64,000 bases of DNA from Anaerolineales bacterium (GTDB lineage Bacteria; Chloroflexota; Anaerolineae; Anaerolineales; Villigracilaceae): positions 62,001-126,000 of the forward strand of contig JABARH010000010.1 of NCBI GenBank assembly GCA_019187665.1, written 5' to 3'. This document shows, piece after piece, positions 34,041 through 42,160 of the stretch (the first letter of the stretch is position 1; each line of letters starts with the position of its first letter). Under the pieces are notes generated by a model. The model searched no databases. It had not been told where the DNA came from and saw only the letters and a list, made by a program, of their open reading frames with translations. Made by a program: the position numbers and the translations under genes.

Positions 34041-34796
34041 CTACATCATTGCCATGCCGCCGTCCACGCCCAGCGTCTGGCCGGTGATGTACGCAGCCTG
34101 GTCGGAGGCGAGGAAGGCCGCGGCGTAGGCGATTTCTTCGGGTTTGGCGGTACGCGCCAGCGGGACCATTTTCAGCGCGGCTTCGAGGGTTCCGGCGGGC
34201 ATGGCGTTCAAAATTTCGGTGTCCACAAACCCGGGCGCGATGGCGTTGACCGTGATGTTGCGCGCCGCCACTTCGCGCGCCAGCGCCTTGGTGAAGGCGA
34301 TCTGCCCGCCTTTGGATGCGGAGTAATTTACCTGCCCGGGGTTGCCCATCTGCCCGGCCACCGAGGCCATGTTGATGATTCGCCCGTAGCGTTTTCGCAT
34401 CATGTGTTTGACAGCGGCCTTCGAGCAGTTGAAGGCGCTTTTGAGGTTGGTGGCGATGACCGCGTCCCAATCGGCTTCGGTCATCATCATGATCAGCGTG
34501 TCTTTGGTGATACCGGCGTTATTGACGAGGATGCTCAAGTCGCCAAAGGTATCCACTGTAAATTTGACCAGCGCCTCGGCCTGCTTGAAGTCCGACACGT
34601 CTGCCTGCATGGATGCGGCCTTCCCGCCCTGGTCTTGAATCTGTTTCACTGCGTCGTTGGCCGCCTGCGGCGACTTGTGATAATTGACCACCACCGCCGC
34701 TCCGCGCGCCGCAAATTCCAGGGCAATCGCACGGCCAATCCCGCGCGAACCGCCGGTCACGAGCGCCACGCGCTCTTTCAAGGAAAAATCGGTCAT
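34041..34796 (-). CDS. fabG: 3-oxoacyl-ACP reductase FabG
   Basis: A 251-residue short-chain dehydrogenase/reductase that reduces 3-oxoacyl-ACP with NADPH in fatty acid elongation. The Rossmann motif is VTGGSRGIGRAIA. The catalytic triad region is IINMASVAGQMGN with Ser and VNYSASKGGQIAF with Tyr-x3-Lys, plus Asn in NNAGITKD. The length is standard. It begins the minus-strand run leading to asp23, nusB and the tat genes. The surroundings show only the palindrome upstream at 34827. Other SDR functions are possible but FabG fits best. Confidence 0.92.
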   Translation of the reverse strand: MTDFSLKERVALVTGGSRGIGRAIALEFAARGAAVVVNYHKSPQAANDAVKQIQDQGGKAASMQADVSDFKQAEALVKFTVDTFGDLSILVNNAGITKDTLIMMMTEADWDAVIATNLKSAFNCSKAAVKHMMRKRYGRIINMASVAGQMGNPGQVNYSASKGGQIAFTKALAREVAARNITVNAIAPGFVDTEILNAMPAGTLEAALKMVPLARTAKPEEIAYAAAFLASDQAAYITGQTLGVDGGMAMM

Positions 34797-34826
34797 GGGT
34801 AAAACTCCTACGGGAGATTATACACA

Positions 34827-34856
34827 GAAACCCGGTTTCTCAAGAAACCGGGTTTC
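34827..34856. repeat. Perfect 14-bp-stem palindrome upstream of fabG
   Basis: GAAACCCGGTTTCT (34827-34840) pairs with AGAAACCGGGTTTC (34843-34856), leaving a 2-nt loop. A related imperfect version (AGAAACCTGGTCTC...GAAGCCAGGTTCT) precedes plsX near 50195-50232. It could terminate either strand weakly or act as an interspersed palindrome. Confidence 0.55.
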
Positions 34857-34859
34857 CCG

Positions 34860-34888
34860 TTGGGGCGGCAACCTGGGTTGGTTATAAT
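34860..34888 (+). promoter_or_regulatory. Predicted promoter for the 34914 membrane gene
   Basis: TTGGGG, a 17-bp spacer and a perfect TATAAT (34883-34888). An AGGAG Shine-Dalgarno and ATG follow about 20 bp later, giving a short leader. Confidence 0.55.
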
Positions 34889-34913
34889 CGGAACAAAATG
34901 AAATAGGAGCGCC

Positions 34914-36203
34914 ATGCCGCAAACTATGAACTGGAAAATCGTCGGCCTCTTTTTGGTTTCAGCCCTGCTGCTCTTTTTCGGCTTCGACCGCAATTTGTGG
35001 CGATTGAGCCCGGCTGAAAATTTCAGCAGTTTTCAGCAGGATAGCGAGAGTCTCGTGCTGGGCCGGCTGGTGCAATCGCGCCAGGCGGGTCTCTTTTCGG
35101 AGGGCGCGTTGCTGGGCTGGGGCGACGCCGCCTCTCCCGACCTGACCGCCGAAGATTACGATCATCAATACGATGTGTATCTTTCCGATGGCGGGTTTGA
35201 TTCTTATATGATCTACAAATCGCAAAGTGGAATGCAGGCGGCATTTTTCGGTCTCCTCGATTGGGGCAGCCCATTTTCCTCTGCCAGAAACCTACGGCTC
35301 TTTCACGCCTTCACGGCCTTGATGTCCGCGCTGACGATCTCGGCGCTTGTCACGTGGTTCTACCTCGAGTTCGGCTGGGTCACGGCGATCACTGTCCTCG
35401 CCACCACACTCGGCTCGATGTGGGTCACCTATTACGGGCGCAACCTGTTCTATTCCATCTGGACCTATTTTTTGCCGATGGCGATCCTCCTGCATCTGCT
35501 GCGACGCGAGTCGCTGGGTGGAATCTTGAGGGAGCGCAATCTTTACGCCGCGATGTGCGGGCTGATATTTTTCAAGGGTATCTTCAGCGGCTATGATTTT
35601 TTACTGCCGCCGCTGGGGATGCTGGCGGTGGCGCTGATCTTTTACGCCGTCAAAGACTCGTGGAGTTTCGGGAAGTCGGCGCGTCGCATCACGCTGACAG
35701 CGGCCTTTTCCAGCGCGGGCATTTTGCTTTCCTTTTTGGTGGTCGCGGCGCAGATCGGCGCGGTGAGCGGCTCGTTTGCCGATGGCCTGCTGCATCTCGC
35801 GAATACGATCGGCCGGCGCACCGTCGGCGAGACGTTGAATCCGGCCCAGTCGGGAATCTACGAATTGGCCGGGGCGGCCAGTCTGGGGTCTGTGTTGGAC
35901 ACGCTGCTGCACAAGTCGGCCATTCTGGTGGGAATCAAGTACATCCATTTGATCTATGTCTTCCTCGCGGCGACGGTGTTGTTCCTGGCTGTGCCGCGCC
36001 TTCGCAAAGGAACGCGTTCCGACATCGCCCTCCTTGTAACAACATGGGTATCCATCCTTTCGCCGCTTTCGTGGATTGTGTTGTTCAAGGCGCATGCGGC
36101 CTTTCATAGTCACACCACTTCCATCATCTGGCACATGCCGTTCGTGATCTTCGGCTACGCCCTGGTGGGGCGGTTGCTGGCAGGGGTGTTTCGCGGCCGG
36201 TGA
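34914..36203 (+). CDS. Polytopic membrane protein of unknown function
   Basis: A 429-residue protein with about nine to ten predicted transmembrane segments and a long first external loop (about residues 25-100) rich in acidic and aromatic residues (SPDLTAEDYDHQYDVYLSDG). This arrangement is shared with GT-C glycosyltransferase-like and uncharacterised Chloroflexota membrane proteins. No catalytic motif was found. It is a single-gene unit with its own promoter and terminator. AGGAG before the ATG at 34914 supports the start. Confidence 0.6.
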   Translation: MPQTMNWKIVGLFLVSALLLFFGFDRNLWRLSPAENFSSFQQDSESLVLGRLVQSRQAGLFSEGALLGWGDAASPDLTAEDYDHQYDVYLSDGGFDSYMIYKSQSGMQAAFFGLLDWGSPFSSARNLRLFHAFTALMSALTISALVTWFYLEFGWVTAITVLATTLGSMWVTYYGRNLFYSIWTYFLPMAILLHLLRRESLGGILRERNLYAAMCGLIFFKGIFSGYDFLLPPLGMLAVALIFYAVKDSWSFGKSARRITLTAAFSSAGILLSFLVVAAQIGAVSGSFADGLLHLANTIGRRTVGETLNPAQSGIYELAGAASLGSVLDTLLHKSAILVGIKYIHLIYVFLAATVLFLAVPRLRKGTRSDIALLVTTWVSILSPLSWIVLFKAHAAFHSHTTSIIWHMPFVIFGYALVGRLLAGVFRGR

Positions 36204-36209
36204 ATCGAA

Positions 36210-36240
36210 AATGGTTTGCCAATTGGCAAACCATTTTATT
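36210..36240. terminator. Terminator between convergent genes
   Basis: AATGGTTTGCC (36210-36220) pairs perfectly with GGCAAACCATT (36225-36235) around AATT, followed by TTATTT. It probably works for both the membrane gene and the converging peptidase gene. Confidence 0.88.
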
Positions 36241-36268
36241 TGCGGTGCAGCATTGCCGGGTGAGGCGA

Positions 36269-36937
36269 TTACTTGACCTTCATGTTTTGGGTCCCACCAA
36301 ACGTGACCGCGCACCATTGGCCGGGTTCGATCTCGACCCACGCGCCTTCGGAGTATAGTTTCGAGGCGGTGACAGCCGTCCCTTTTTTGATGCGTTTCAG
36401 TTCAGAGTAATTTACGCCGGGGCCGCTGCGGACGCGCAGTTCATCCACGATGACTTCGAATTTGAGATTGGGCAGGGCCACCTCACCCGCTTTCCCTGTG
36501 GCGGAGCCGCCGCTGACGCCGAAGTAGGGTTTGGGGTCAATGTATCCCTTGTAGGCGCCGCTCGTATCCGATTTGCGCAACCCAAAATGCAGGTGTGGAC
36601 CGGTGCTGGCCCCGGTGTTGTTACTGTGGCCGATGACCGCGCCCGCCTCGATGCCTTGTCCCGCCGCGACCGAGGCTTGCATCAAGTGGGCGTAGTAGGT
36701 GTAGTAGACGGAGGCGCCGTCGGTGTGGCGAAGTTTAATGTAGTTGCCATAGCCGCCGTCTTCGAATGAAATCTTGTCCACTGTGCCTTTGGCTGCCGCC
36801 AGTACCGGCGTGCCGTTTGCAATTCCGAAATCAATGCCGTTGTGACCGGGAAAGCCCCATTTTTGGTAGAAGTCTGGATTTTCGCCAAATAGTTGGGTGA
36901 TCGGGCCGGTCACCGGGTAGATCAGTTGAATGGCCAT
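36269..36937 (-). CDS. M23 (LytM-type) peptidase with C-terminal SH3b-like domain
   Basis: A 222-residue protein. The zinc site is complete: HNGIDFG (His32, Asp36), AHL (His84) and HLHFGL (His115, His117). Family M23 enzymes cut peptide cross-links in peptidoglycan. From residue about 157 a bacterial SH3-like segment follows (VIVDELRVRSGPGVNYSELKRIKKGTAV). No signal peptide or membrane helix is visible at the N-terminus (MAIQLIYPVTGPITQLFG), so export would need another route, as for endolysin-like enzymes. A -10-like TATAAT lies at 36977-36982 on this strand, and AGAGAGGAG precedes the ATG. Confidence 0.87.
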   Translation of the reverse strand: MAIQLIYPVTGPITQLFGENPDFYQKWGFPGHNGIDFGIANGTPVLAAAKGTVDKISFEDGGYGNYIKLRHTDGASVYYTYYAHLMQASVAAGQGIEAGAVIGHSNNTGASTGPHLHFGLRKSDTSGAYKGYIDPKPYFGVSGGSATGKAGEVALPNLKFEVIVDELRVRSGPGVNYSELKRIKKGTAVTASKLYSEGAWVEIEPGQWCAVTFGGTQNMKVK

Positions 36938-37186
36938 TGCAGATGCTCCTCTCTGGGATGAACATGCGTTTGCAGAATTATATCACCGGGCAGGCGCGCC
37001 TGTCTGGCGTATAAATACCGCCTCCGATCTGCGACTCGGCAGCGTGAATTGTCGGGCGGCAATGCGCGCCTGCCATTCAAGCGTCCGACGCTTCGGCCTT
37101 GCCTGCATTTCGAAATGGATCGAACCCTGTCGTTCCCCTTCGGGGTTTGATACAATTCGCCCATCTTTTTCAGGAGTTGTGCAACT

Positions 37187-38083
37187 GTGACATGGATTTC
37201 CAATCCCGAATCATGGGTCGCGCTCGTCACGCTGGTGGTTCTCGAACTCGTCCTCGGCGTAGACAACGTGATCTTTATTTCAATTCTCTCCGGCAAATTG
37301 CCGCCGGGCGAGCAGCCGCGCGCCCGCACGCTGGGGATTGCTTTGGCGGTCATCACGCGCATCCTGTTGTTACTGTCCCTGTCGTGGATCATCAACCTCA
37401 AGGAACCGCTGTTCGAATTGCCGCTGTTCGATCTTCCGATCTCCGGCCGCGATCTGGTCCTGCTCGCGGGCGGGTTGTTTCTGCTCTGGAAAAGCACGCA
37501 CGAGATCCACGACCGGCTTGAGGGACCTCATGGGCAGGCGTCTGCAAAAGTTGCCGCGACCTTTGCAGGGGTGATCGTCCAGATCATGCTGCTCGATATT
37601 GTCTTCTCGCTCGATTCGGTAATTACAGCGGTGGGTATGGCAAACGAGATCGCCATCATGATCATTGCGGTTGTAGTCGCCGCGGGCGTGATGATCTTCA
37701 CGGCGGGGCCGATCTCCGAATTTGTCGAGAAGCACCCGACTGTCAAAATGCTGGCGCTGGCCTTCCTTCTGATGATTGGCTTTACGTTGATCGTGGAGGG
37801 ATTGCACCAGCATATTCCGAAGGGCTATGTTTATTTTGCAATGGCTTTCTCGGTCCTGGTGGAAGTGCTCAACCTGCGCGTGCGCACCACATCGGAACCG
37901 GTCAGTTTGCATACCCGATTCACCGTTACTGCTCCGAGCGTGGAACCGCTGGCCCCCGTCTCGGTGGCGGTAGAAGCCGCCGCTCGTCCGGTCGTTGCCC
38001 CCGTTTCGAAAGCCGCGCGTAGACCGTCGCAAAAAACGGCCGCCCGATCAAAGACGGCGGCTAAAGCGAAGAAAAAGAAGTAG
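37187..38083 (+). CDS. TerC family integral membrane protein
   Basis: A 298-residue protein with seven or more membrane helices. It shows the two conserved acidic motifs of TerC, LELVLGVDNVIFISILSGKL near the start and LDIVFSLDSVITAVGMANE midway, whose aspartates probably bind metal. TerC proteins export manganese or other divalent cations or help metallate exported proteins. The C-terminal 60 residues are a Lys/Ala/Pro-rich tail. The start codon is GTG at 37187, with CAGGAG about 10 bp upstream; no good in-frame ATG exists. The 250-bp upstream region holds no clear manganese riboswitch by eye. Confidence 0.9.
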   Translation: MTWISNPESWVALVTLVVLELVLGVDNVIFISILSGKLPPGEQPRARTLGIALAVITRILLLLSLSWIINLKEPLFELPLFDLPISGRDLVLLAGGLFLLWKSTHEIHDRLEGPHGQASAKVAATFAGVIVQIMLLDIVFSLDSVITAVGMANEIAIMIIAVVVAAGVMIFTAGPISEFVEKHPTVKMLALAFLLMIGFTLIVEGLHQHIPKGYVYFAMAFSVLVEVLNLRVRTTSEPVSLHTRFTVTAPSVEPLAPVSVAVEAAARPVVAPVSKAARRPSQKTAARSKTAAKAKKKK

Positions 38084-38211
38084 CAGAAAAGACGCCTCCG
38101 TTCCGAGACTGTCTTTTTCATGGCGCACTCACGCCGCGCCCCCTCCGCTTTGCTGAGCATCCGTGGTTTGCGCGCTGTATCATCGAAAACATTCCCAATC
38201 AGGAGTCTTCT

Positions 38212-38433
38212 ATGCGACGCAGAAATATGAGATTGGTCTTCAGCGGCCTTTTGTTTCTGGTTCTCGCCAGCGGATTTTTCTTCGGAATGCAGCCGCTCGC
38301 CGCGCGCTCCACGAACCCGGTCGAATTTATGCGGCTGATCGGGCAGGTATCGGGAGTGGTTGGAGGAGTGAGCGTGGCGTTGATTGTCGCCGGCCTGATC
38401 GGCAAACAGGAAGGGGCAAAAAAAACAAAATGA
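38212..38433 (+). CDS. Small two-helix membrane protein
   Basis: A 73-residue protein with two hydrophobic stretches (LVFSGLLFLVLASGFFF, residues 8-24, and a second around 42-63) and a basic C-terminus (GKQEGAKKTK). AGGAG lies before the ATG, and its stop overlaps the start of the next gene (ATGA), which argues it is real and coupled. No family was recognised. Confidence 0.65.
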   Translation: MRRRNMRLVFSGLLFLVLASGFFFGMQPLAARSTNPVEFMRLIGQVSGVVGGVSVALIVAGLIGKQEGAKKTK

Positions 38434-38798
38434 GTCCAGTGCGCATGGCAAAAATGGAAGCCGGTGTCCGCGTTGTGCTGGAATTCAACGAAGCCTTCAA
38501 CCGCCATGACGTGGACGGGATGATGAAATTTGCCAGCGAAGATACCGTCTTCGAAAATACATCCCCATCCCCCGACGGGACGACCTACGCGGGCAAGACA
38601 GCCGTGACAGAATTCTGGCGTGAGTTCTTTCGCGCGGCGCCGCGCGCGCATATTGATATCGAGGACGTGTTCGGATTGGGCTTCCACGTCGTGATGCGCT
38701 GGAAATATTCATGGGGCGGCGGTCACGTGCGCGGCGTGGATATATTTCAATTAAAGGACGGGCTGATTTGCAAAAAATTATCTTATGTGAAGGGATAG
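38430..38798 (+). CDS. SnoaL-like / NTF2-fold protein
   Basis: A 122-residue cone-shaped alpha+beta-barrel protein. The pattern VVLEFNEAFNRHDVDGMMKFASEDTVFENT, then GKTAVTEFWREFFRA and RGVDIFQLKDGLICKKLSYVKG is typical of the SnoaL-like domain, which includes polyketide cyclases, isomerases and many uncharacterised binding proteins. No specific reaction can be assigned. The ATG overlaps the stop of the small membrane protein gene. Confidence 0.85.
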   Translation: MSPVRMAKMEAGVRVVLEFNEAFNRHDVDGMMKFASEDTVFENTSPSPDGTTYAGKTAVTEFWREFFRAAPRAHIDIEDVFGLGFHVVMRWKYSWGGGHVRGVDIFQLKDGLICKKLSYVKG

Positions 38799-38890
38799 AG
38801 TAAAGCCGCGACTCGCGTCAGGCTTCTGCCAAAGCGCGCGAGAGAGAAACCACAGTACGCCTTGCGTAAGAGGCGTTCGCCGTTTCAATG

Positions 38891-38938
38891 GCGCAGATTT
38901 TCAAGCCGCCTCGCCAGGCACAGGACGAATCTTGCCGT
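38891..38938. repeat. Diverged two-hairpin interspersed repeat
   Basis: GCGCAGATTTTCAAGCCGCC is followed by GGCACAGGACGAATCTTGCCG, a weakened copy of the repeat seen at 23666. It lies in the gap between convergent genes. Confidence 0.5.
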
Positions 38939-38984
38939 ATTACGCAAGGCGATTTATGCAGGATGTTTTTCCGCGTCCACATTC

Positions 38985-40802
38985 CTACCCCCACAAATCG
39001 GACGCGACCTCTTCCATCCCCAGTTCCAGTAACTTTTCCTTAGACGGCTTCCCTGTGACCTTGTCCCAGCCGCGCGCTTCGTAATAGGCTTCGAGCATTT
39101 CATCCAGGGGAATCTTGTAGCCCGCGGATCCGCCGTTCGGCATGGGTTCAAGCAAACCTTTTGGGAGTTTGTCGTTGGCGCGCGTCAGACCGAGGCGGTT
39201 GTTGATCGCCCGTTTGAGATTCCAGCCGCGCTCGCCGCATTTCAGCATATCCTCCACACGCCAGTCGAATCCATTGGCGGCGTTGATCAAGTCCACCTGC
39301 GTTTGCGGCGGAATGTTGGCAAAGATGCACATCACGATCGAATTGAATACCGTCCGCCAGTTTTGATGAATGGCGACATTCGCCGATTTTTCTGCTCCGA
39401 CCTGGCGTTCGAAAAATTTCAGACCGACGGCCTCCTCTGCCTGCCCCCAATCCACAAAAAAATAATCGGACTGATTATGACACGCGCCGCGCGGGCTGGT
39501 CGCGTAGGCCAGCGCCATGCCGGTCACGCTGCGCGGGTCGTGATAAGCCACCTCGAGTCCGTTCACCTGCACGGCTTCTTCTTCCGCGTTGAAATGTTCG
39601 CCGAAACGTTTCGAACCCTGTGCCATCCGGTCGCCGAAACCTTCGCGGGCGGCGATCATATGAATCAATTTCGCGGCGGTCGCCTCGTCGCCCCATTTCA
39701 AGATCGTTCCATCGGTATCCTTTTCCGAGATCAACCCGCGGTCGAACAAGTGCAGGGCCAGCCCAATCACGTTGCCGGTGCTGATCGAATCCATGCCGTA
39801 ACGGTCGCACAGGTCCATCAGGCGCACGATCGCCGGCAGGTCGCGGATCATGATGTTCGGCCCCAGCCCCACAATCGACTCGTATTCCGGCCCCTTCTGT
39901 TTTCCGTTTCCAATATCCACCACGCGGCCGCAGGCGATCACGCATCCATGACAGGCGCTCTTGCCGGTCAGAATCGTCTCCGCCATCGTCATACCCGAGA
40001 CTTTGTCCACATCGCTGATCTCGCCCAGGGCGTAATACATCTTCGGCATCGAGCCGAGATAATCGGCGTAATCCGTTACACCGGAGGTGCCGAGTTCGTT
40101 CAACACACGCGATTGATTGTCGCTCTTGAGGGCGCGGTTGGCCTCGCTGCGGATCACGTTATACGCCGCCGCGTCTGCCAGCGGAATCTTCCCGTTCCCT
40201 CGCACGGCAATGGCTTTAAGTTTCTTCGAACCCATCACCGCGCCGAGGCCGGTGCGCGCCGCCGCGCGGCCGTGATCGCAGAAGATGCCGGAGAAGAGGA
40301 CGCCATTCTCTCCGGCTGGACCAATGCACGCGACGCGCGCCCCCGGAGCGGATACCTGCCGCTTGACCGTTTCCTGGGTCTGATACGTATCCTGCCCCCA
40401 CGCCTCCGCTGCATCGCGTACCTCGACCTGGCCGCCGTTCACCCAAAGATATACCGGCCGTTCAGCGCGGCCGGTGATCCAGATTCCGTCCCAGCCCGCG
40501 AAGCGAAGCTCGGGCCCCCAAAATCCTCCGCAGTTGGCCTCCGCCCATATGCCGGTGGCCGGAGACCGCCCGCAGATCACATACCTTCCCACCGTCGGCC
40601 CCAACGTCCCTGAGAGCGGACCGTTGAGAAACAGCAGAGGCGACTCCGCCGCGAGCGGTTCCAGGTCCGGAGTGAGAGTCGCATAAAGAAGCCGCGCGGC
40701 CAGCGACGCGCCGCCGAGATAAGCGCGTTCCCAATCGGGCGGAACGATGAACGAATCTATTTTTCCGCTGGTGAGATCAATAGTGAGGATGGGTTGCAGC
40801 AT
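38985..40802 (-). CDS. Aldehyde:ferredoxin oxidoreductase family tungsten/molybdenum enzyme
   Basis: A 605-residue AOR-family protein, normally carrying a bis-pterin W or Mo centre and one [4Fe-4S] cluster. Pterin-binding region LLFLNGPLSGTLGPTVGRYV and ARTGLGAVMGSKKLKAIAV near residues 70-200 are clear. Three cluster cysteines occur in CHGCVIACGR and the fourth probably in NSIVMCIFA. AOR enzymes oxidise aldehydes to acids with ferredoxin as acceptor. No ferredoxin or maturation genes adjoin, so electron partners are unknown. GGAG just before the ATG at 40802 sets the start; an upstream open extension is rejected because it lacks homology. Confidence 0.94.
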   Translation of the reverse strand: MLQPILTIDLTSGKIDSFIVPPDWERAYLGGASLAARLLYATLTPDLEPLAAESPLLFLNGPLSGTLGPTVGRYVICGRSPATGIWAEANCGGFWGPELRFAGWDGIWITGRAERPVYLWVNGGQVEVRDAAEAWGQDTYQTQETVKRQVSAPGARVACIGPAGENGVLFSGIFCDHGRAAARTGLGAVMGSKKLKAIAVRGNGKIPLADAAAYNVIRSEANRALKSDNQSRVLNELGTSGVTDYADYLGSMPKMYYALGEISDVDKVSGMTMAETILTGKSACHGCVIACGRVVDIGNGKQKGPEYESIVGLGPNIMIRDLPAIVRLMDLCDRYGMDSISTGNVIGLALHLFDRGLISEKDTDGTILKWGDEATAAKLIHMIAAREGFGDRMAQGSKRFGEHFNAEEEAVQVNGLEVAYHDPRSVTGMALAYATSPRGACHNQSDYFFVDWGQAEEAVGLKFFERQVGAEKSANVAIHQNWRTVFNSIVMCIFANIPPQTQVDLINAANGFDWRVEDMLKCGERGWNLKRAINNRLGLTRANDKLPKGLLEPMPNGGSAGYKIPLDEMLEAYYEARGWDKVTGKPSKEKLLELGMEEVASDLWG

Positions 40803-41080
40803 AATCTCCTTGCACGTACATGACGATGGTTTGCAGCCATGATTTTTTGGCAACGAACGGCGTGCAGATTCATATTTTGCCGTATAATACAGCGAATTCG
40901 AGATTGGCCGCGTCCGGGAGATTGTATCCTTGAAAGGAAGACCGGGCAAGCCGCTTTAATGGTATGGGCAGTTTTTGATTTGGTTTTGGCGGTAGGGATC
41001 ATCAGAGCTCACAGAAGCGCGTATGCGGCAGTCTCTGCCGTCGTAGTCAACGTACGCCGGTGTTTCGCGAAGCGCTGAGT
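40803..41080. other. Intergenic region between AOR and the ABC importer
   Basis: A divergent region of about 280 bp. A TATAAT at 40883-40888 on the plus strand could be the -10 of the importer, giving a long leader, though its -35 is poor. Open frames here have no family features and were not called. Confidence 0.4.
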
Positions 41081-41167
41081 ATGTTCCACATCATCCTCAC
41101 GAAAGGAGGTGATCGCGAACCGATAAACCTTGCTGTTCCGTCAGACAATCCATTCAACCCGATATAG
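41081..41167 (+). CDS. Possible 28-residue leader peptide containing a KGGD motif
   Basis: An ATG at 41081 opens a 28-codon frame ending at TAG 41165-41167, 15 bp before the substrate-binding protein start. Codons 8-10 and following bases form AAAGGAGGTGATC (41102-41114), a 13-nt perfect complement of the 16S rRNA 3' end, here inside the frame and encoding Lys-Gly-Gly-Asp. Such a strong anti-SD match inside a short upstream frame could stall ribosomes. Whether the peptide is made is unknown, as the ATG itself has no strong Shine-Dalgarno. Confidence 0.35.
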   Translation: MFHIILTKGGDREPINLAVPSDNPFNPI

Positions 41168-41182
41168 AGGAGACAAATCACC

Positions 41183-42085
41183 ATGAAGAAACTGCACGTG
41201 TTGTTCAGCCTGTTCGTTATTGCCGCGTTCGTTCTTGCCGCTTGCGGCGGCGGAGGCGGCGGTAAACCTGCAGACCTGCTCGCCGATATCAAGCAGCGCG
41301 GGTACATCCTTGTATCCACCGATCCGAACTATGAGCCGCAGTCCTTCCTCAACACCGAAGGCAAGCGCCCCGCCGACAGCATATGCCCCACCGACGCGCT
41401 GACCACCGCCGAAATGCAGGGCTTCGATGTGGATGTGGCCAGCGCCATTGGCAAAGCCCTCGGAGTCGAGACCTGCTTCGCCACCCCAAACTGGGACGTG
41501 ATCACTGCCGGTAACTGGGCCGACAAATGGGACGTCAGTGTTGGTTCGATGACCGTCACCACCGAACGCCAGAAAGTTCTCGATTTCAGCACGCCGTATT
41601 ACTACACTCCCGCCGTGATCGCGGTGGGCGCGGATAGCGGCTTTACCTCCCTCGACGACCTGGCCGGCAAGGCGCTGTGCGTCGGAACCGCCACCACCTA
41701 CGAAACCTGGTTGACCGGCGGCGACCTTGGTCTGCCCGCGGCCTCCATCTACGCCCAGGCTCCCGCAGGCGCGACTGCTGTCCCGCTCGAGACCGACCAG
41801 GAATGCGCGCAGGCCATCGAGGCCGGCCGCACTGATTTTGTCGGCTATATCACTTCTGAAACCGTTGTAGACGCCAACATTGCCGCAGGCATGCCTGTGG
41901 TAAAACTGGGCAGCGCGGTATTCTCCGAAGACCTGGCCGCAGCCTTTGACAAGTCATCCGTTTTGAGCACCGCCAGCCTGCTGGCAGAGGTCAACAAGAT
42001 CTTCGCCGCCATGCACGCCGACGGCAGCCTCTCGGCCCTTTCGAATCAGTGGTTTGGCGTGGACCTGACCCAGGCCCCCAACTAA
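41183..42085 (+). CDS. Amino-acid ABC transporter substrate-binding lipoprotein
   Basis: A 300-residue extracellular binding protein of family 3 (polar amino acids). The signal peptide ends in the lipobox VLAACGG (Cys21), followed by a Gly-rich spacer. Family blocks include GYILVSTDPNYEPQSF, EMQGFDVDVASAIGKALGV, WDVSVGSMTVTTERQKVLDFSTPYYYTPA and LDDLAGKALCVGTATTYE. It delivers substrate to the permease and ATPase encoded immediately downstream. Several cysteines (C65, C94 and others) could form disulfides. GAGGAGA lies before the ATG. The substrate (for example glutamate, glutamine or another polar amino acid) cannot be read from the sequence. Confidence 0.95.
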   Translation: MKKLHVLFSLFVIAAFVLAACGGGGGGKPADLLADIKQRGYILVSTDPNYEPQSFLNTEGKRPADSICPTDALTTAEMQGFDVDVASAIGKALGVETCFATPNWDVITAGNWADKWDVSVGSMTVTTERQKVLDFSTPYYYTPAVIAVGADSGFTSLDDLAGKALCVGTATTYETWLTGGDLGLPAASIYAQAPAGATAVPLETDQECAQAIEAGRTDFVGYITSETVVDANIAAGMPVVKLGSAVFSEDLAAAFDKSSVLSTASLLAEVNKIFAAMHADGSLSALSNQWFGVDLTQAPN

Positions 42086-42096
42086 CCTATCGCACA

Positions 42097-42130
42097 AATC
42101 AGGGAGGCGGCTCTTGCTGCCTCCCTGATT
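42097..42130 (+). promoter_or_regulatory. Intercistronic stem-loop in the ABC operon
   Basis: AATCAGGGAGGC (42097-42108) pairs perfectly with GCCTCCCTGATT (42119-42130). There is no T-run after it. Its place directly after the binding-protein gene is typical of stabilising or partially terminating hairpins that let the binding protein be made in excess of the permease. Confidence 0.7.
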
Positions 42131-42160
42131 CCATTTCCGGTTCTGCGTGAGGAACTGCCG

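Noticed and set aside
36938..37186. A manganese (yybP-ykoY) riboswitch ahead of terC
   Set aside because: The characteristic conserved loops were not found by eye. Only a TTCG-capped hairpin is visible.
39303..40613. A 436-codon plus-strand frame opposite the AOR gene
   Set aside because: It is a shadow of the conserved AOR coding sequence, with atypical residue usage.
40839..41078. A 79-codon plus-strand frame upstream of the importer
   Set aside because: There is no Shine-Dalgarno or family feature, and it overlaps the probable promoter region.
41102..41114. A fragment of a 16S rRNA gene end on the minus strand
   Set aside because: Only 13-14 bases match. The sequence before it on the minus strand does not resemble the conserved 16S helix 45 region.
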